DNA from: Cystobasidium ongulense
Taxonomy: Eukaryota; Basidiomycota; Cystobasidiomycetes; Cystobasidiales; Cystobasidiaceae
DNA length: 64,000 nucleotides
NCBI GenBank assembly: GCA_022835595.1
Contig: BQUP01000002.1
Location: 2,466,534-2,530,533, forward strand
Direction: 5' to 3'
Notes under the pieces: model-generated
The model's database searches: none
What the model was told of the DNA's origin: nothing
The model's input: the letters and a program-made list of their open reading frames with translations, nothing else
Program-made: the position numbers and the translations under genes
In this document: one piece after another, positions 10,212 to 21,993 of the stretch
Layout: each line of letters opens with the position of its first letter
How positions within the stretch are numbered: the stretch's first letter is position 1

Positions 10212-11552
10212 ATGACCGCCACATTGTCGAAGAGGGAGAGCAGCAAGGCAGCTCACGAACAGACCACATCGCCCATCATGAGCAAAGGCATCACTCTGGG
10301 TCTCTCCCGTATCATCAGACTGCTCGACACGCTCGGAAACCCTCAGCTCGCTGTTCCGATCATCCATGTCGCTGGAACAAACGGCAAAGGCTCTGTATGC
10401 GCGTACATTGATTCGATACTGCGTGAGAGCGGTCTGAGAGTAGGAAGATTCACAAGTCCTCATCTAGTACATGTGCGAGATTCGATTACATTGCAGGGAA
10501 GAGCTATCACAGAAGCCGACTTCAAAACTGCACAAAATACAGTAGAGGCTGCGAATACGAAATATCAGGTTGAAGCCAGTCCCTTTGAACTGCTTGCAGC
10601 TACAGCCTTTCAGTCTTTCAAGAATGTAGATCCCCCGTTGGACCTTGCCGTAGTAGAGGTCGGCATGGGTGGCTCTACTGATGCGACCAATGTCTGCAAG
10701 GATCCCCTCGTTACCGTTATTACTGCCATAGACATGGATCATCAAGCTTTCCTCGGCAATACCATCGAACAGATCGCAACAGTCAAGGCGGGAATCGTTA
10801 AGCGCGGTCATCCTTGCATTCTCGGTCCCCAAGCCCATGAAGCAGCAGTTCAAGCTGTCACAGAGGTAGCAGACACGATGCAAGCACCCCTCGTCAAGGT
10901 CGATGCCCCGGAAGCTATAGAAGGGACAGTTCTGATGCAATTCAAGGATACCAACTTCAAAGTCCGACTCCCGCTGCTTGGCGGTTACCAAGCCGCAAAT
11001 GCAGCCACCGCAATTGCAGCTATTGACGCCCTATGCAAGTCTACATCATTTCATAAGGCGCGTTGCATCACTTCCGACGGCATCAAGCGAGGAATTGAAA
11101 GCACACGGTGGCCTGGTCGACTTGACTGGGTGGAAATAGAAGGAAATACTGTCCTGCTGGACGGCGCGCACAATCCTGCTTCGATAAAAGAGCTCGCAAA
11201 CTTTTTGAGTGGTCTATCGCCCGTAGACACCACCTTTATTCTAGCGCTGTCCTCGCCGCGCGACCCTCTCACTCTCCTGCAGCCTTTGTTTGCAGCCCAC
11301 GATGTTAAGCGAGTGCAAGTCATTGCTACTAGCTTCAGCCAGCCAGAAGGGATGCCTTGGGTTACACCTGTCCAAGCAGAAGATATCGCTCAAGCTTCGG
11401 AAGGCTTGGGAGTGCATGCGCAATGCGCTGCTACAATCAGAGAGGCTCTAAGCCGTATCAAAAGGGAGACAAAGAGTCGGATCGTAGTATGCGGCAGTCT
11501 CTATTTGATTGCGGATGTGTATCGACACATGGAACAGCTACACGGAAATTAG
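10212..11552 (+). CDS. FOL3: Dihydrofolate synthase / folylpolyglutamate synthase family
   Basis: An intronless gene of 446 residues in the Mur-ligase-like FolC family. The ATP P-loop is seen as HVAGTNGKGSV (about residue 53), followed by the folate/ribose region TSPHLVHVRDSI, the Mg-binding stretch EVGMGGSTDATN, and the C-terminal domain motif LLDGAHNPAS. It joins glutamate to dihydropteroate or reduced folates. The length and the absence of an organelle presequence fit the cytosolic dihydrofolate synthase FOL3 better than the longer MET7-type enzyme, but the two are close and this is inference. The ATG at 10278 (MSKGITLGL) is an alternative start that fits the family alignment well. The stop codon lies only 13 nt from the stop of the convergent UFO1-like gene, so the 3' UTRs must overlap. 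Confidence 0.86.
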   Translation: MTATLSKRESSKAAHEQTTSPIMSKGITLGLSRIIRLLDTLGNPQLAVPIIHVAGTNGKGSVCAYIDSILRESGLRVGRFTSPHLVHVRDSITLQGRAITEADFKTAQNTVEAANTKYQVEASPFELLAATAFQSFKNVDPPLDLAVVEVGMGGSTDATNVCKDPLVTVITAIDMDHQAFLGNTIEQIATVKAGIVKRGHPCILGPQAHEAAVQAVTEVADTMQAPLVKVDAPEAIEGTVLMQFKDTNFKVRLPLLGGYQAANAATAIAAIDALCKSTSFHKARCITSDGIKRGIESTRWPGRLDWVEIEGNTVLLDGAHNPASIKELANFLSGLSPVDTTFILALSSPRDPLTLLQPLFAAHDVKRVQVIATSFSQPEGMPWVTPVQAEDIAQASEGLGVHAQCAATIREALSRIKRETKSRIVVCGSLYLIADVYRHMEQLHGN

Positions 11553-11565
11553 ATGATACCAAACG

Positions 11566-14500
11566 CTACGTCGAGGCTTTCGCCAGATTCAAAGCAGCTT
11601 GTCTCGACTCTTCCTCGACACGACTTAATTCCAGCACGAATCTCAGCTCTTCGTCCATTTCCTCTTCAGCTTGCGCTTGAGGAGAAACCGCCACAGCTGG
11701 CGAAACAGAGCTCTCATGTCGCTCATTTCGCAAGTGGGAAGTCAACAGGGAAGGACTAGTGCTATTCGCAGACCGTGATGACGCCCTGGAAATTCCAGTC
11801 GTACCAGCGCTGGCTATTGTGCTCCAGGTGTTTACTGCGCCTCCAATAGGAGAAGGTGATTGGACTTTAGTACTGTAATCATTGCGAGATGCATCAAGAG
11901 CTATAGGAGAGGGAGCGAAGCCGACAGGAGAAGGAAGAGGCCAGTCAGACACTTCATTAAGATCTGGAGCGGGAGAGACGCTGCGAGGTGACCCGAACAG
12001 ATGTGGATTGAGACTTGGGCTGAGCTGAATCTTGGAATATGAACGGGCCGCACTGGCAGGCGGTGAGAGTGTCGGACGCATGTGCGGTGAAGTGGGTAGA
12101 CTATTTGTGGTTTCGTAGGAGTTAGGCCGCCACCCGTTATTGTTCGAAGTGGAAGCGCGATTGCTGCCTAGACCGTATGAAGATGCTCGGGATATGACAT
12201 CCGAAATATCGTCGTTCCCGCCATCCTCCTCCTCCTCGTCTTCTTCGAGCTGAAGATGATCAAGGTCATCATCGAGCAAGTCTTCGGTTGACATGTCGAG
12301 TGCCAATGCCTGCTGTCTTTGTTCTTCCTCCTCACGACTCATCATCATAGCCAATGCGAACTATGAAAAGCTCGTTAGCGCGTGTCCAGTCTACATTCGT
12401 GCCAGGTGATCGTACTCACTGCTTCCTCGTCCGTCATGTCGCCCAATGACTTGGGGATACCTGCAAAGCTCTGTGCATCGCGGTACTCGGACAAGCGAGA
12501 CATTCTATCCTGATGCTCATGGTCGAGTACTGCCGTCGATTCTCGAATATCTTGTTGCAATTCCATCTCGGTCCTGAATCTCTCGGCACGTGAAGACAAT
12601 CTTCCTCCAGAGCGAGGCGCCTTCTTGCGAGCTTTGTGGTCATCGCCTGCTCGCCAGGCAAGTATACGGGCACCAATACTGGCGACAAAGCCTTCTCGTG
12701 AAGCGACAATCTGACTGACTGACCACTTCGCTTCCTCGTCAGCATCTGCTTGCCCAGTGAGAATATGTCGCAGAGCTTGTCGAGGAGCTGATCTCTCGTT
12801 AAAGATGCGGACAAGACGGCCTGACAGTATATCGTAAGCGCGAACCATACCATCGGCCCTGCAGAAGAGTGTCGTATCAGCCCATGTTCGCAGTCAGGCA
12901 TTCTGGCATTGCTCAAGCTTACGTTCCGATGAGGACGAGCAGATCTGTGACCTCTACACACGTGACTTTAGTCTCGAAACCTTGAAGCTGTCGAAATGGG
13001 TAGATGGCTTCCCCTGAACTGCCTACGGCGGCATCCCAATCCCATATGAAACTTCGACCTTGATCATCTCCGGCAATGATGTATGACATGCCTCCGAAGG
13101 TCTTGCGCAGCGGGATCTGAGCCTCTGACGAGTCGCTAACAGGAGTAGCAGGAGTATCTTGTCCATTGATGGAAGTAATAGCTGCGCTGATATTGAACTT
13201 CCTTTGCTCTTCAATGAAAACGGAATGAATAGCCGTGAGGCTGCTAACAAAACCTTTTTTATGTCCAAACTTGATAACTTGGAGATCACCTTCGCTCTGC
13301 CAATTCACGCGGTAAAAGCAGGGATCTAGCTGGTACTGTATAAGGACAGCCGATTTGGCAGGGTCGATGCGTATTGTCTCGACTGGGACGCTCATTTCTC
13401 TTGAGGCATGGAGCGGATCCACCTTGCGGTGGTCTAAGGTCGTGCGGCTCTTGAGATCGATTGTCCATATAAAGACATAGCCGGCCTGAGTACCAGCAGC
13501 GAGCAGGACCAAATTATTGGCAAGCTTTGCAAAGCGAGCGGAGAGGACTTCTATGTTGTCTGTCCGCCCACCCGCCAACTGGGTTACATCAGGAGAAGCC
13601 CAAAGGACGCCGTTGGCTGGGTCCCATAGCTTGACGATGCCATCCAACCCAGCGCTTGCCATTATTTCGGAGCTATCAACAAAGCAGACGGACGTGATGA
13701 TCCCGAAATGATTGTCCAACGGGGTTCCAACCGGTGTAGGAGGTGTAGCTCTTTGACCTTGTCCATGTATATGTCGACCGACTAGACCAGTACGTGATAA
13801 GTGAACAGACCCATTGGCCATTCCCCAAGCTATGGTATTCCCATCTTTGGAAATAGCGGCAGTGGTTACTGTGTCAAGATTTCCTCCCAAACCAGCGATG
13901 AAGACTGGATTGGGTGCTCCTTCGATGAAACCACCTTTTGCGACTTTGCCGCTGAACGGATCAGAGCGAGAAGCTACACCTCGAGGAATGGAAATCGATA
14001 CCATGGAGGGTGCGTTTCCGTGCGTATTACTTTCTTTGCTAGACTTTGGCTTCCAATTAGCTGCGCGCGTTGTTGCATGTCTTTCAAGCGCAATGTCCGC
14101 GTGTATAAGTGAGATAATGCCGACTCTGGGATCATGAGTGATTGTGTAAACCTTGGACTTGGTCCACTTCTGAGCTAGAGCGTGCCGAGCGACGAACTCT
14201 GATTGCCAGCTTTCTGCAGACAAACGATTGCCCGGTACTTTGACCAGTGCTTCGTTCAAGCTGAAGTGGTACAGAAAGGCAGCTCTCCACGTCGAGTCTT
14301 GGTGAATGATATCGTACCTGTTGAACGGAAGGTGAACGAGCTTAGGATTCGTACCAAACAGGAACGAAAGCGCGAGAAGCTCTACGCACCAGTCATGGCA
14401 CACTAACGAGCATGCGAATAGTGCAGCTGGGGGCAGTCTTGCGAACACCTGGCCCAATGCCTCAATCGGCAGTCGCTGTATGCTGGAGGAGGCTTCATCA

Positions 14501-14835
14501 CCATCCTGCGCTTTCTTGTCGCCTGATGCGAGTCTGGACGAGTATGGTGCAATATTCATCAGCCAGACGCAAGTCTCTGCCTTACAAGCTTCTTCAGCTC
14601 ACCCTACGCGCTTTAGCTTTGCAAGCTCGCCCGCAGGCCATGCTCGCTCCTTGCCTTTGCCAGGCTTATCGTGGTATCGGGCTGCGTGTCTATTGGCATA
14701 GCTGGATGCCGCAAGACTAGCGTTGTTCCTCTCTGAGTAGGAGCCATGGTGTACGTCTGTGTCTTGAACAGTGTCGAGGTCGTTGAATTCGTCTCTGGGC
14801 GTGCGTGATGTCGAGGCGTGGGATTCTCTTTGCAT
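11566..14835 (-). CDS. UFO1: F-box / WD40 / UIM protein, UFO1-like SCF receptor
   Basis: Domain order matches yeast Ufo1. The F-box is IQRLPIEALGQVFARLPP with the helix FACSLVCHDWC. WD40-type repeats follow (ITSVCFVDSSEIMASAGLDG, IVKLWDPANGVLWA, VFIWTIDLKS, SFIWDWD, GMVRAYDILSGRLVRIF). Ubiquitin-interacting motifs lie at the end (EEAFALAMMMSREEEE and EELRFVLELSRVEEES), separated by a Ser/Pro-rich linker. Exons: 14835-14603 (optional), 14533-12923, 12858-12420, 12360-11566. The upstream exon has a good donor (GTGAGC), a 69-nt intron and matching phase, giving 1025 residues; starting at ATG 14559 instead gives 956. One UIM is interrupted by the third intron. It would recruit substrates to SCF and limit itself through its UIMs. 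The symbol is by architecture only. Confidence 0.75.
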
Positions 14836-15342
14836 AAACCTGAAAGTAGCGGGCTCTTCTCTGCTCTTCTCCTGACGCAACGGGTATACGTTTGCAGAAT
14901 TGCAGTTACGAGAAGCAGTTCTGACACCAAGGTATGTATGTGTTTGCGGACGTGGACGGATGCGCAATTGCGAGCAAAGCAAGAGAGTCGCTAAACGTTG
15001 AACGTGTGGACGCCAACGTGGGCGCCACAACGTGCAATTTGCAACAACACAGCTGCGGTTACATGTAGCATGAAAGCATCTCAATTGCTCAACCAAAGCG
15101 ACACGGTCGGACTACTACTCAGCGTGAATGTTTCAGAACTTAGTCAATGACGACGGGCGGTGCTAAAATCCATCTATGATGAGCTTATCTAGACTGCTTG
15201 AGGCCGGCGATATTTTCCTTTCCTTTACCCGAATTTAAGTGCTTCGTACTGCGGGTGCTCCACCAGCTTCACTTTCGTTCTTTCGTATCCCAAAACCCCT
15301 TTCCTTCACGTTTTAAGCCATTTTTCCTGGAAAGTACCTCTC
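14836..15342. other. Intergenic, UFO1-like promoter and GPH1 3' end
   Basis: A 507-nt gap between two minus-strand genes. ORFs here are short and unsupported. No repeats or RNA genes are recognised. Confidence 0.45.
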
Positions 15343-18300
15343 TCACTTCTTTTTGAGCGATTCAGGTTCGGCGCTCGTCTTGTCAGTAAAGTGGACCTCG
15401 GGCACCTTGACCTGTTCAACGCCCCAGATCTCTTCAGCGTAATCCATGACACATCTGTAAAGTCACGAACAACGTTAGCTTCTGCAAGGAGTCTAGCTGT
15501 GAAAATCAGTAGTATGCACCTGTCACTGGAGAACTTAGCCATTCGGATGGTAGTCTGAATGCATCTCTGAGTCCACTCCTTCTTGTTGGAGAAGTCAGCA
15601 TCGATCATCTCCTGTGCTTGAAGGTAAGACTCGAAGCTGGTAAACATGGGAGGATGCGATCAGCGAGGCCTGGCTTGGTTTCGCGCAGGTTATGCCACTC
15701 ACTCGTCGGAGATGCAGTAGAAGTCTCTTCCGTCAATTAGACTGGAAAGGAGTGGCTGGAAGGCACCTGCGTCACCAAAGACGCCCTGTCGAACAGCATC
15801 AATGGCACCTTGGAGCGAAGGCTAGCACAGTTCAATGACCAGTCAGCGCTCGTTAATGGAAACAAGGGAGGATCATTCCAACTCACTGGGAACGACAAGT
15901 CTTCGTATTTATGTTTGTTACGGAGTCCCTCGATATGTTCGGCAGTATGACCAAAGAAGTAAACGTTATTATCTCCAACTTCCTCGGCAATCTCGATAGT
16001 AGCACCATCAACAGTTCCCAGGAGGAGACCACCATTCAGAGCAAACTTCATGTTCGAAGTACCGGAAGCTTCAGTTCCAGCAGTAGAAATGTGCTGAGAG
16101 ATGTCCGAGGCGGGGATGATGAGTTCGGCAAGAGAGACGGAATAGTCTGGGAGGAAGACGACCTGGTAAATACCGTCCATATCACGATCAGCCAAGCAGG
16201 TCTTGGAGACTGTCGTGTACAAGCTATATTAGCATTCTAGTCTAAAGTTTGGCGGAACACCAACAGACTCACTAGCATTGATCAATCGGATGACGAGCTT
16301 GGCAATGTAATAACCGGGTGCAGCTTTACCAGCGAAGATCTCGACACGCTGCATGGGTTCGGCCAAGTGTCAACAACAGCCTGTCGACAGCTGAGATAGG
16401 TAAGTGGCTACATACCGGAACGACCTTCTTTCTCTCTTCAGGAGACATCTTCTTCAAGGTCATGTAACGATGAATACAGCCCAAAGCATTCATGAACTGT
16501 CTTTTATATTCATGAATTCTCTTAACTTGGATGGAAAAGAGCGAGTTTGGATTGATAGGAATACCCAAACTAGTTTCAATATATTCGGCCAATCTAACTT
16601 TGTTGCTCATTTTGATCTCATAATATCGCTGAACGAAAGCTGCATCTTCAACCTTATTTTCTAGTCTCTTGAGCAACACGGCATTGGTCAACCATTTATC
16701 GTCACCTAGATTCTCAGTGATCAATTCGGCAAGTTGAGGATTGCACTGGAGTAGCCATCGGCGGAAGGTGATACCATTGGTGACGTTCTTGAATTTGTCA
16801 GGTCCGCTGTAGGAGTATGTCGCATTAGTAACGCTTGCATTGAAAGCGGTCGCAAGGCAGAAAGACTCACTAGAACTCGACAAAGTCTTTGAGCATGACT
16901 CGGACAAGTTGAGAATGGAGCTCAGCAACACCATTGACGGCATGGGATCCCACAATAGCGAGCCAGGCCATCCGAACCTGCTGAGGCGATCCCTCTGTTC
17001 GTTAAGCAAATCATGAGACAGATCAGCTTATGTACTTTCAAGCTGCACTCCCAGACCCCCGGGTGAAGGGTCTTCAAGACTCACCCTGAATGAGGGACAT
17101 GCGAGCCAAGCGCTCATTATCGCCAGGCCATCTCTTCTGGACTTGTCTCAAGAAAGCCAAGTTGACATCAAAGATGATCTGCAAGTGTCGTGGTAGCAAA
17201 TTCTCAAGGAGAGGAACAGGCCAGCATTCCAAAGCCTCGGGTAGGACTGTATGATTCGTATAACCGAATGTACGAGTAACAATTGTCCAAGCCTCGTCGA
17301 AATCGATACCTTCTTCATCGACTAGAATGCGTTGGAGTTCAACGATGGCTAGTGTTGGGTGAGTATCGTTGAGCTGGATAGCAACGTAGTGAGCTGGCGA
17401 CATGGGCGTTGCAATTCAGCTTGGAAGATCATGAAGGCTAGAAATGATAACATGCTTACGGAACTCAGACCAAGGTACTCCAATCTTCTTCCATCGTCTG
17501 ATAATATCGCTGAGCGAAGCAGCAGTCCAGAAGTACTGCTGTTTGAGACGGAGTTCCTTTCCAGCCCAGTGACTGCAGGGTCGAAATCACTATCAGATTC
17601 CGAGAACCGAATCTAGCGTTCAAATAGGCCCCCACTCACTTATCGTTTGGATATAGCACTCTGGTGATAGTCTCTGCATTTTCACCTTCTCTAACAGATC
17701 CATCATAGTCACCAGCATTGAAGGATTGCAAATCGAATCCTCTCTTGGGCTGAGCTCGCCAGAGTCTGATGTTGTTGGTGTTGATCGTGTTGTAGCCTGG
17801 AATAGGTACGTCATAAGGTACTGCTAGTACCTCTACACCTCCTGTCCATCTGTTGTTTCCAGAGGCATCGCGATTGGAGTGACCGTATAGTCGGACCGAA
17901 ACAGTGTTGTCGAGACGGGCTGTACGTAGCAAGATATGGCCCTATCAGCATCTTTCGTCTTGTAGTCTGCTCGAAGTAAATGAAGTGGCTCACCAACTTC
18001 CCAAGGGTTGCTGCCGGTCAACCATGGATCGGGAATCTCGGTCTGGTTACCATCTTTGTCGATACCCTGCATGAAGACTGCAAAAGATATCACGACGAGT
18101 CAGGATTGTAATTCACAGCCGGTCTGGATCGATTTTACTTACTACCGTACTGGTATCGGAGACCGTAGCCCCAGGCCGGAATGTCCATAGAAGACAGCGA
18201 ATCCACTGCGAAGCAAACGCAAGACCAGTCAGTACCTTGTCTTTGAAAGTAGTTCTACGACCCCGGACTTATCAGAGGCGAATGGGGGCAGACTCACTGT

Positions 18301-19398
18301 AACAGGCCGCCAAGCGACCAAGACCACCATTACCCAAACCAGCATCTCTCTCAGAGTCGAGGACATCCTCCATAGAGAAACCCAGCTGATTAACTGAAGT
18401 TTCATACTCCTTCTTCAAGTTCAGGTTGAGAAGGGCATTGTCTAGTGCTCGACCGAGTAGGAACTCGAGGGAGAGATAGTAGACTCTCTTGGGTGTCTTT
18501 TGAGTGTGATAGACTGTTGGTCGGTACAAACGGGAAGGAAGAGTCAAAAAGGGCAGTACGAGAAGCAGAGGATGTCCTTACTTTGAGTATCATTCCAGTC
18601 TGTACAGAGGATTCAGCGCATGCTTCAAAAAGGTCGAGGTAACCGCAATCTCACTCTTAATGAGTCTGTCTCGGGCAGACAAGGCGGTGGCCTGGTAGGT
18701 ACCGACGGTGTCCAAGTTGTAGGGAGCACGTGCCAAGCTGGACGATACATGCTGGACAATACTGTGGACAAGGAAGAGGGACGAGAGAAGCGAGCAAAGT
18801 GATGAGATGCAAGCACAAAGGGAATGCGATGTGATTGCCAAACAAGCAGTATACGTCAGTTATCGAAAAGAGTGAGAATTGCGGAGACAGGCGACGAGCT
18901 GCAGGACGCACCTCGCTTCAATGTCCTTGACGGTGTTCTTGGGCGAGACAGCATCGAGAGCTTCCTTCCAAGCTGCAGGATCAGATCCTTCAGGGAATAT
19001 GTCTCTGAGGGACTCGTCTGGTCCAACAATGACACCGGTGGCTGTAAATCCAAGGCACGCGTTGCATCAGTCAAAGGTCGAGTGTCATACTGAAATCAGA
19101 GAGCAGAGAGAGGCCTACCGCTTCGCTTGTGCATCTTGGGCCGGTGGGTGGTCGTAGCCTTGCTGGCCTTCAGCGGGTTGCTCGAGTAGAACAGCGGGTT
19201 GTCGTCGTCTTCGCGCTGGGTGAGGACCAGGCCGGGCGAGGGCAGCGTGGAGCTCTTGACATTGGGCGCTCTCACGGGGATGTCGACTCGACCAGGCCCT
19301 TCCTGGGAGCGAGTGCTGGCCTTCTTGTCCATGCTTCCGTTGCTGCTCGACACTGCTGCTGCTGCGCTCTTGACGCCCTTCTTGATAGTCGAGGCCAT
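15343..19398 (-). CDS. GPH1: Glycogen phosphorylase (GH-like GT35), 17 exons
   Basis: Releases glucose-1-phosphate from glycogen in the cytosol. I could place 17 exons: 19398-19119, 19041-18912, 18761-18655, 18599-18582, 18513-18298, 18205-18143, 18077-17994, 17919-17640, 17572-17460, 17393-17085, 16994-16871, 16806-16416, 16348-16273, 16209-15887, 15821-15703, 15636-15520, 15454-15343. They sum to 953 residues with frame kept. Signatures: [79 protein letters not shown] and the pyridoxal-phosphate Lys in [15 protein letters not shown]. An N-terminal extension of about 100 residues, rich in Ser and Lys, precedes the core and could carry regulatory phosphosites. Exon 4 is only 18 nt and encodes NWNDTQ, conserved in the family. 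Confidence 0.95.
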
Positions 19399-19752
19399 CG
19401 TTCCTGGAGTAAGTGCTCGACACGCTCGAGCTGGGCGGCTGCGACTGGATGGTGCGAATGTCAGCTATATGCAGCGAGTATCCACTTTGACTGCCCACTC
19501 CACTCACTCTGTCCGCTGCCTCTCGTCGTGGTGCGAATCCAAGTCGAGCAACAGCTTCCTTGTCCGACGCGCACCACGCTCTCCCTCCTCGATCAGATAG
19601 CGGGACGGTGCCCCAGATTTCTGGCTGTAGTCTGACACCGGCCGTGCTTCCTCTTCGTTGTTGTGTCGTCATGGTCTACGACAGCACCCGGGTTGTGCCC
19701 AAACGGCCTATGCAATTCAATGGGCAACATGATTTGGGGCATTGCACGCGTT
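19399..19752. promoter_or_regulatory. Presumed GPH1 promoter / leader
   Basis: A 354-nt gap upstream of the glycogen phosphorylase ATG and downstream of the F-box gene stop, both on the minus strand. Several ATGs occur in an overlapping upstream ORF (from 19672), so upstream-ORF control is possible but not shown. No stress-response element is claimed. Confidence 0.4.
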
Positions 19753-21536
19753 TCAACTAAAGCCATTTGATAGACTTTCTACCAGTACACCAAGCCAGAG
19801 GGCTGTGCTGCTAAATGTGATCCTCTTCCCAGCACAAAGCTTTCTTAGTTCCTTGATAGCCGACAACTTGACCTCCGTCCGAGCACCCGACTTCAGCGAG
19901 ACTTGTTTCAGCCTCGTAAAGCTGGGGATATAGCATATCAACACAGTAGCATGACGATTCATAAGCTGTTCGTGCGATGTGTCTTGGAAGGTCAAAGAGA
20001 CCAGGAGTGGTGCCCGAAGTCTGTCAAGAATCATTGTGAGGATGAACCAGCCTGAGCTCCACTCTTTGTTAATATTCTGAAAGTCTATCGTCAAGGATGT
20101 GAGGCCTGCAAAGTCGAGCCTGTTGTTCCACCTGGTGGAATCGGACTCGGTGTCAGACAAGACGCGTATGCCGAGGTTGGTGACACTGGGAAGGCCCGCT
20201 CCGAAAGCTGTCTCGAGATCCGAGCTGTAGAATTGTGGACTAGATCCAGTCGCAGATGCGTTGTTAACGATAGTGGCATCGATCTGAAGTATTTCGGCGT
20301 TGAACAGAGGTTCTAGATTATGTGCATGTTGCGCCCATTGGTGAGCAGTGCCGGCGATCTTGACAATGTAGGCACGAAAGCAATGGGGAGGTAGAGAGCT
20401 TGCTAGACGACCCAAAGCTTCAGTATCCAAGAGTATTGTCGTGAGGTCTGCCCTTAATATAGTGGCTAGGGTCCCGCCGCAAGTCAAGTCAAAGGCCAAT
20501 TTGATGCGCTTCAGCTCGGGCATATGGACCACTTGACTGATGCCGCGTATCAAGGGGACAGGATGACCACCAGCAATCTCCAGATACTTGAGATTTTTCA
20601 TAGTCATCTTCTTCGGAGGCAGTGCGAAAAGAATCTTCTCTGCCTTGTGAATGGTGAGGCTCTGCAGCGTAGACTTCGCTTTGCCTATAAATGTCCAGAA
20701 ATCTCGAAAGCGGTCGGAATTGGAAAAACATATCTCGAGACTTGCTATAGTCTGAAAGGTAGTGGCAACTTGTAGCGAAGATACCGAGCTAACAGAGAAA
20801 TGCATCTCTTGAACCCATTCGCAGGTGAATACACGCAATAATTGCTCGGCATCGTCGGCAGGTGCGACAAACGCCTTTGACAGTGTCAGATAGACCGACA
20901 CGTTCTTGTACTTGTTGAAGGGCTCCTTTAGGAGAGGCCACACCTCCGAGGACGGGGGAAGATGCTCAGCTGGCGGTAGATGTACATCCAAAGAAGAAGC
21001 TTGGAGCAGGCCCGTCGAGGAATGTTTCTGAGAGAGTAGATTGAGGAAACGTTGCCAAAAGGGGGATTCGAGAACCCGACTGGCATTTTGAGGACTCAAC
21101 GTGCCGGCTAAGATATTGACCACGAGTTTTCGCAAGGGTGGAAGGAGACAGAAGTAGCTACGCCACAGATTGTCGCCGGGCCTGAAGGCGGTCGGGGGAC
21201 GGTAGTGCCACAGTTCATCATAGCCATCTTCCAAGTTGACAGTTATATCCAAATCTCTGACATGATTCCACGTGAGAGGTTCGATATTCAAAGCTTTGAG
21301 AGCGCGACCGCTGACCCAGTGACGGATCTCGATTCGAGAAAATAGTACGGGCAGGAGAGATGAATGTAGAAGCTTGTTCACCAGGGCCAGCGTGACTAGA
21401 TCCTATATCAACATTGCTAGTTAGCCCAAGTTGTGATGTACATACCCCACGAGTAGACCAGACCCACTTTCCGTTCAAGTTGGTGTCCTATCGAGCACAG
21501 TATCTCGGTTGGCAGCTCATCCAGCCTTTTTGGCAT
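19753..21536 (-). CDS. F-box protein with leucine-rich C-terminal region
   Basis: Exons 21536-21468 and 21402-19753 join in phase 0 to give 572 residues. The join reconstitutes an F-box: KRLDELPTEILCSIGHQL, then RKDLVTLALVNKLLHSSLL, with VLFSRIEIRHW after it. The long C-terminal part has irregular leucine-rich text (LRKLVVNILAGTL, LQSLTIHKAEKI, NLKYLEIAGGHPV, LTSLTIDFQNIN), as in many fungal F-box/LRR-like proteins. It is expected to act as SCF substrate receptor; the substrate is unknown. ATG 21536 fits the F-box spacing; in-frame sequence continues upstream, so a longer leader exon is possible. Confidence 0.75.
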
Positions 21537-21993
21537 ATCTGTCAAGCGGATCCGGCCTAAGTATACAAGGATACAGCAGGAGATGCTCAAACACGTACTC
21601 ATTCTGCGGTTCAGGCGTATCTGTGTCGTGTTGTCAGCTCGACAAGAAGTCGACTCCATCTGGCAATAGTCTGCCAGGTCTGATCACGTGCCTGACATGA
21701 AAGCATTTCACTCGTCATCGCTCAGTATGAAGCTTGCAGAAGCCCAGCGTGCGAAGGCGCTACCTGAATCATAGGATGGCTAGCAGCATCCGTCTTGTGG
21801 TCGAGTCTGATGTCTGCTGGCTTGCGGCCTGTCCCGGTCCTGCCCGGGCTGATGCCATTGCTTCTTCCTCCAGCACAATTCCATTTCTCTCCTCTTCGCA
21901 CTACAACGGGTCGGCGACACCAGTGACTTCTCCAGCTTCCCACCAGGCATTGGAGAGCGTACAGCGTCGAAGCGTGCAGCGCATCCGTCTGCC
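21537..21993. promoter_or_regulatory. Bidirectional promoter region, F-box gene and ALO1
   Basis: A 457-nt gap between divergent start codons. Short ORFs overlap on both strands but none is supported. Confidence 0.45.

Noticed and set aside
19115-19672. Longer N-terminus for glycogen phosphorylase from ATG 19672.
   Set aside because: It is in a different frame from the exon that splices into the conserved core; ATG 19398 is in frame.
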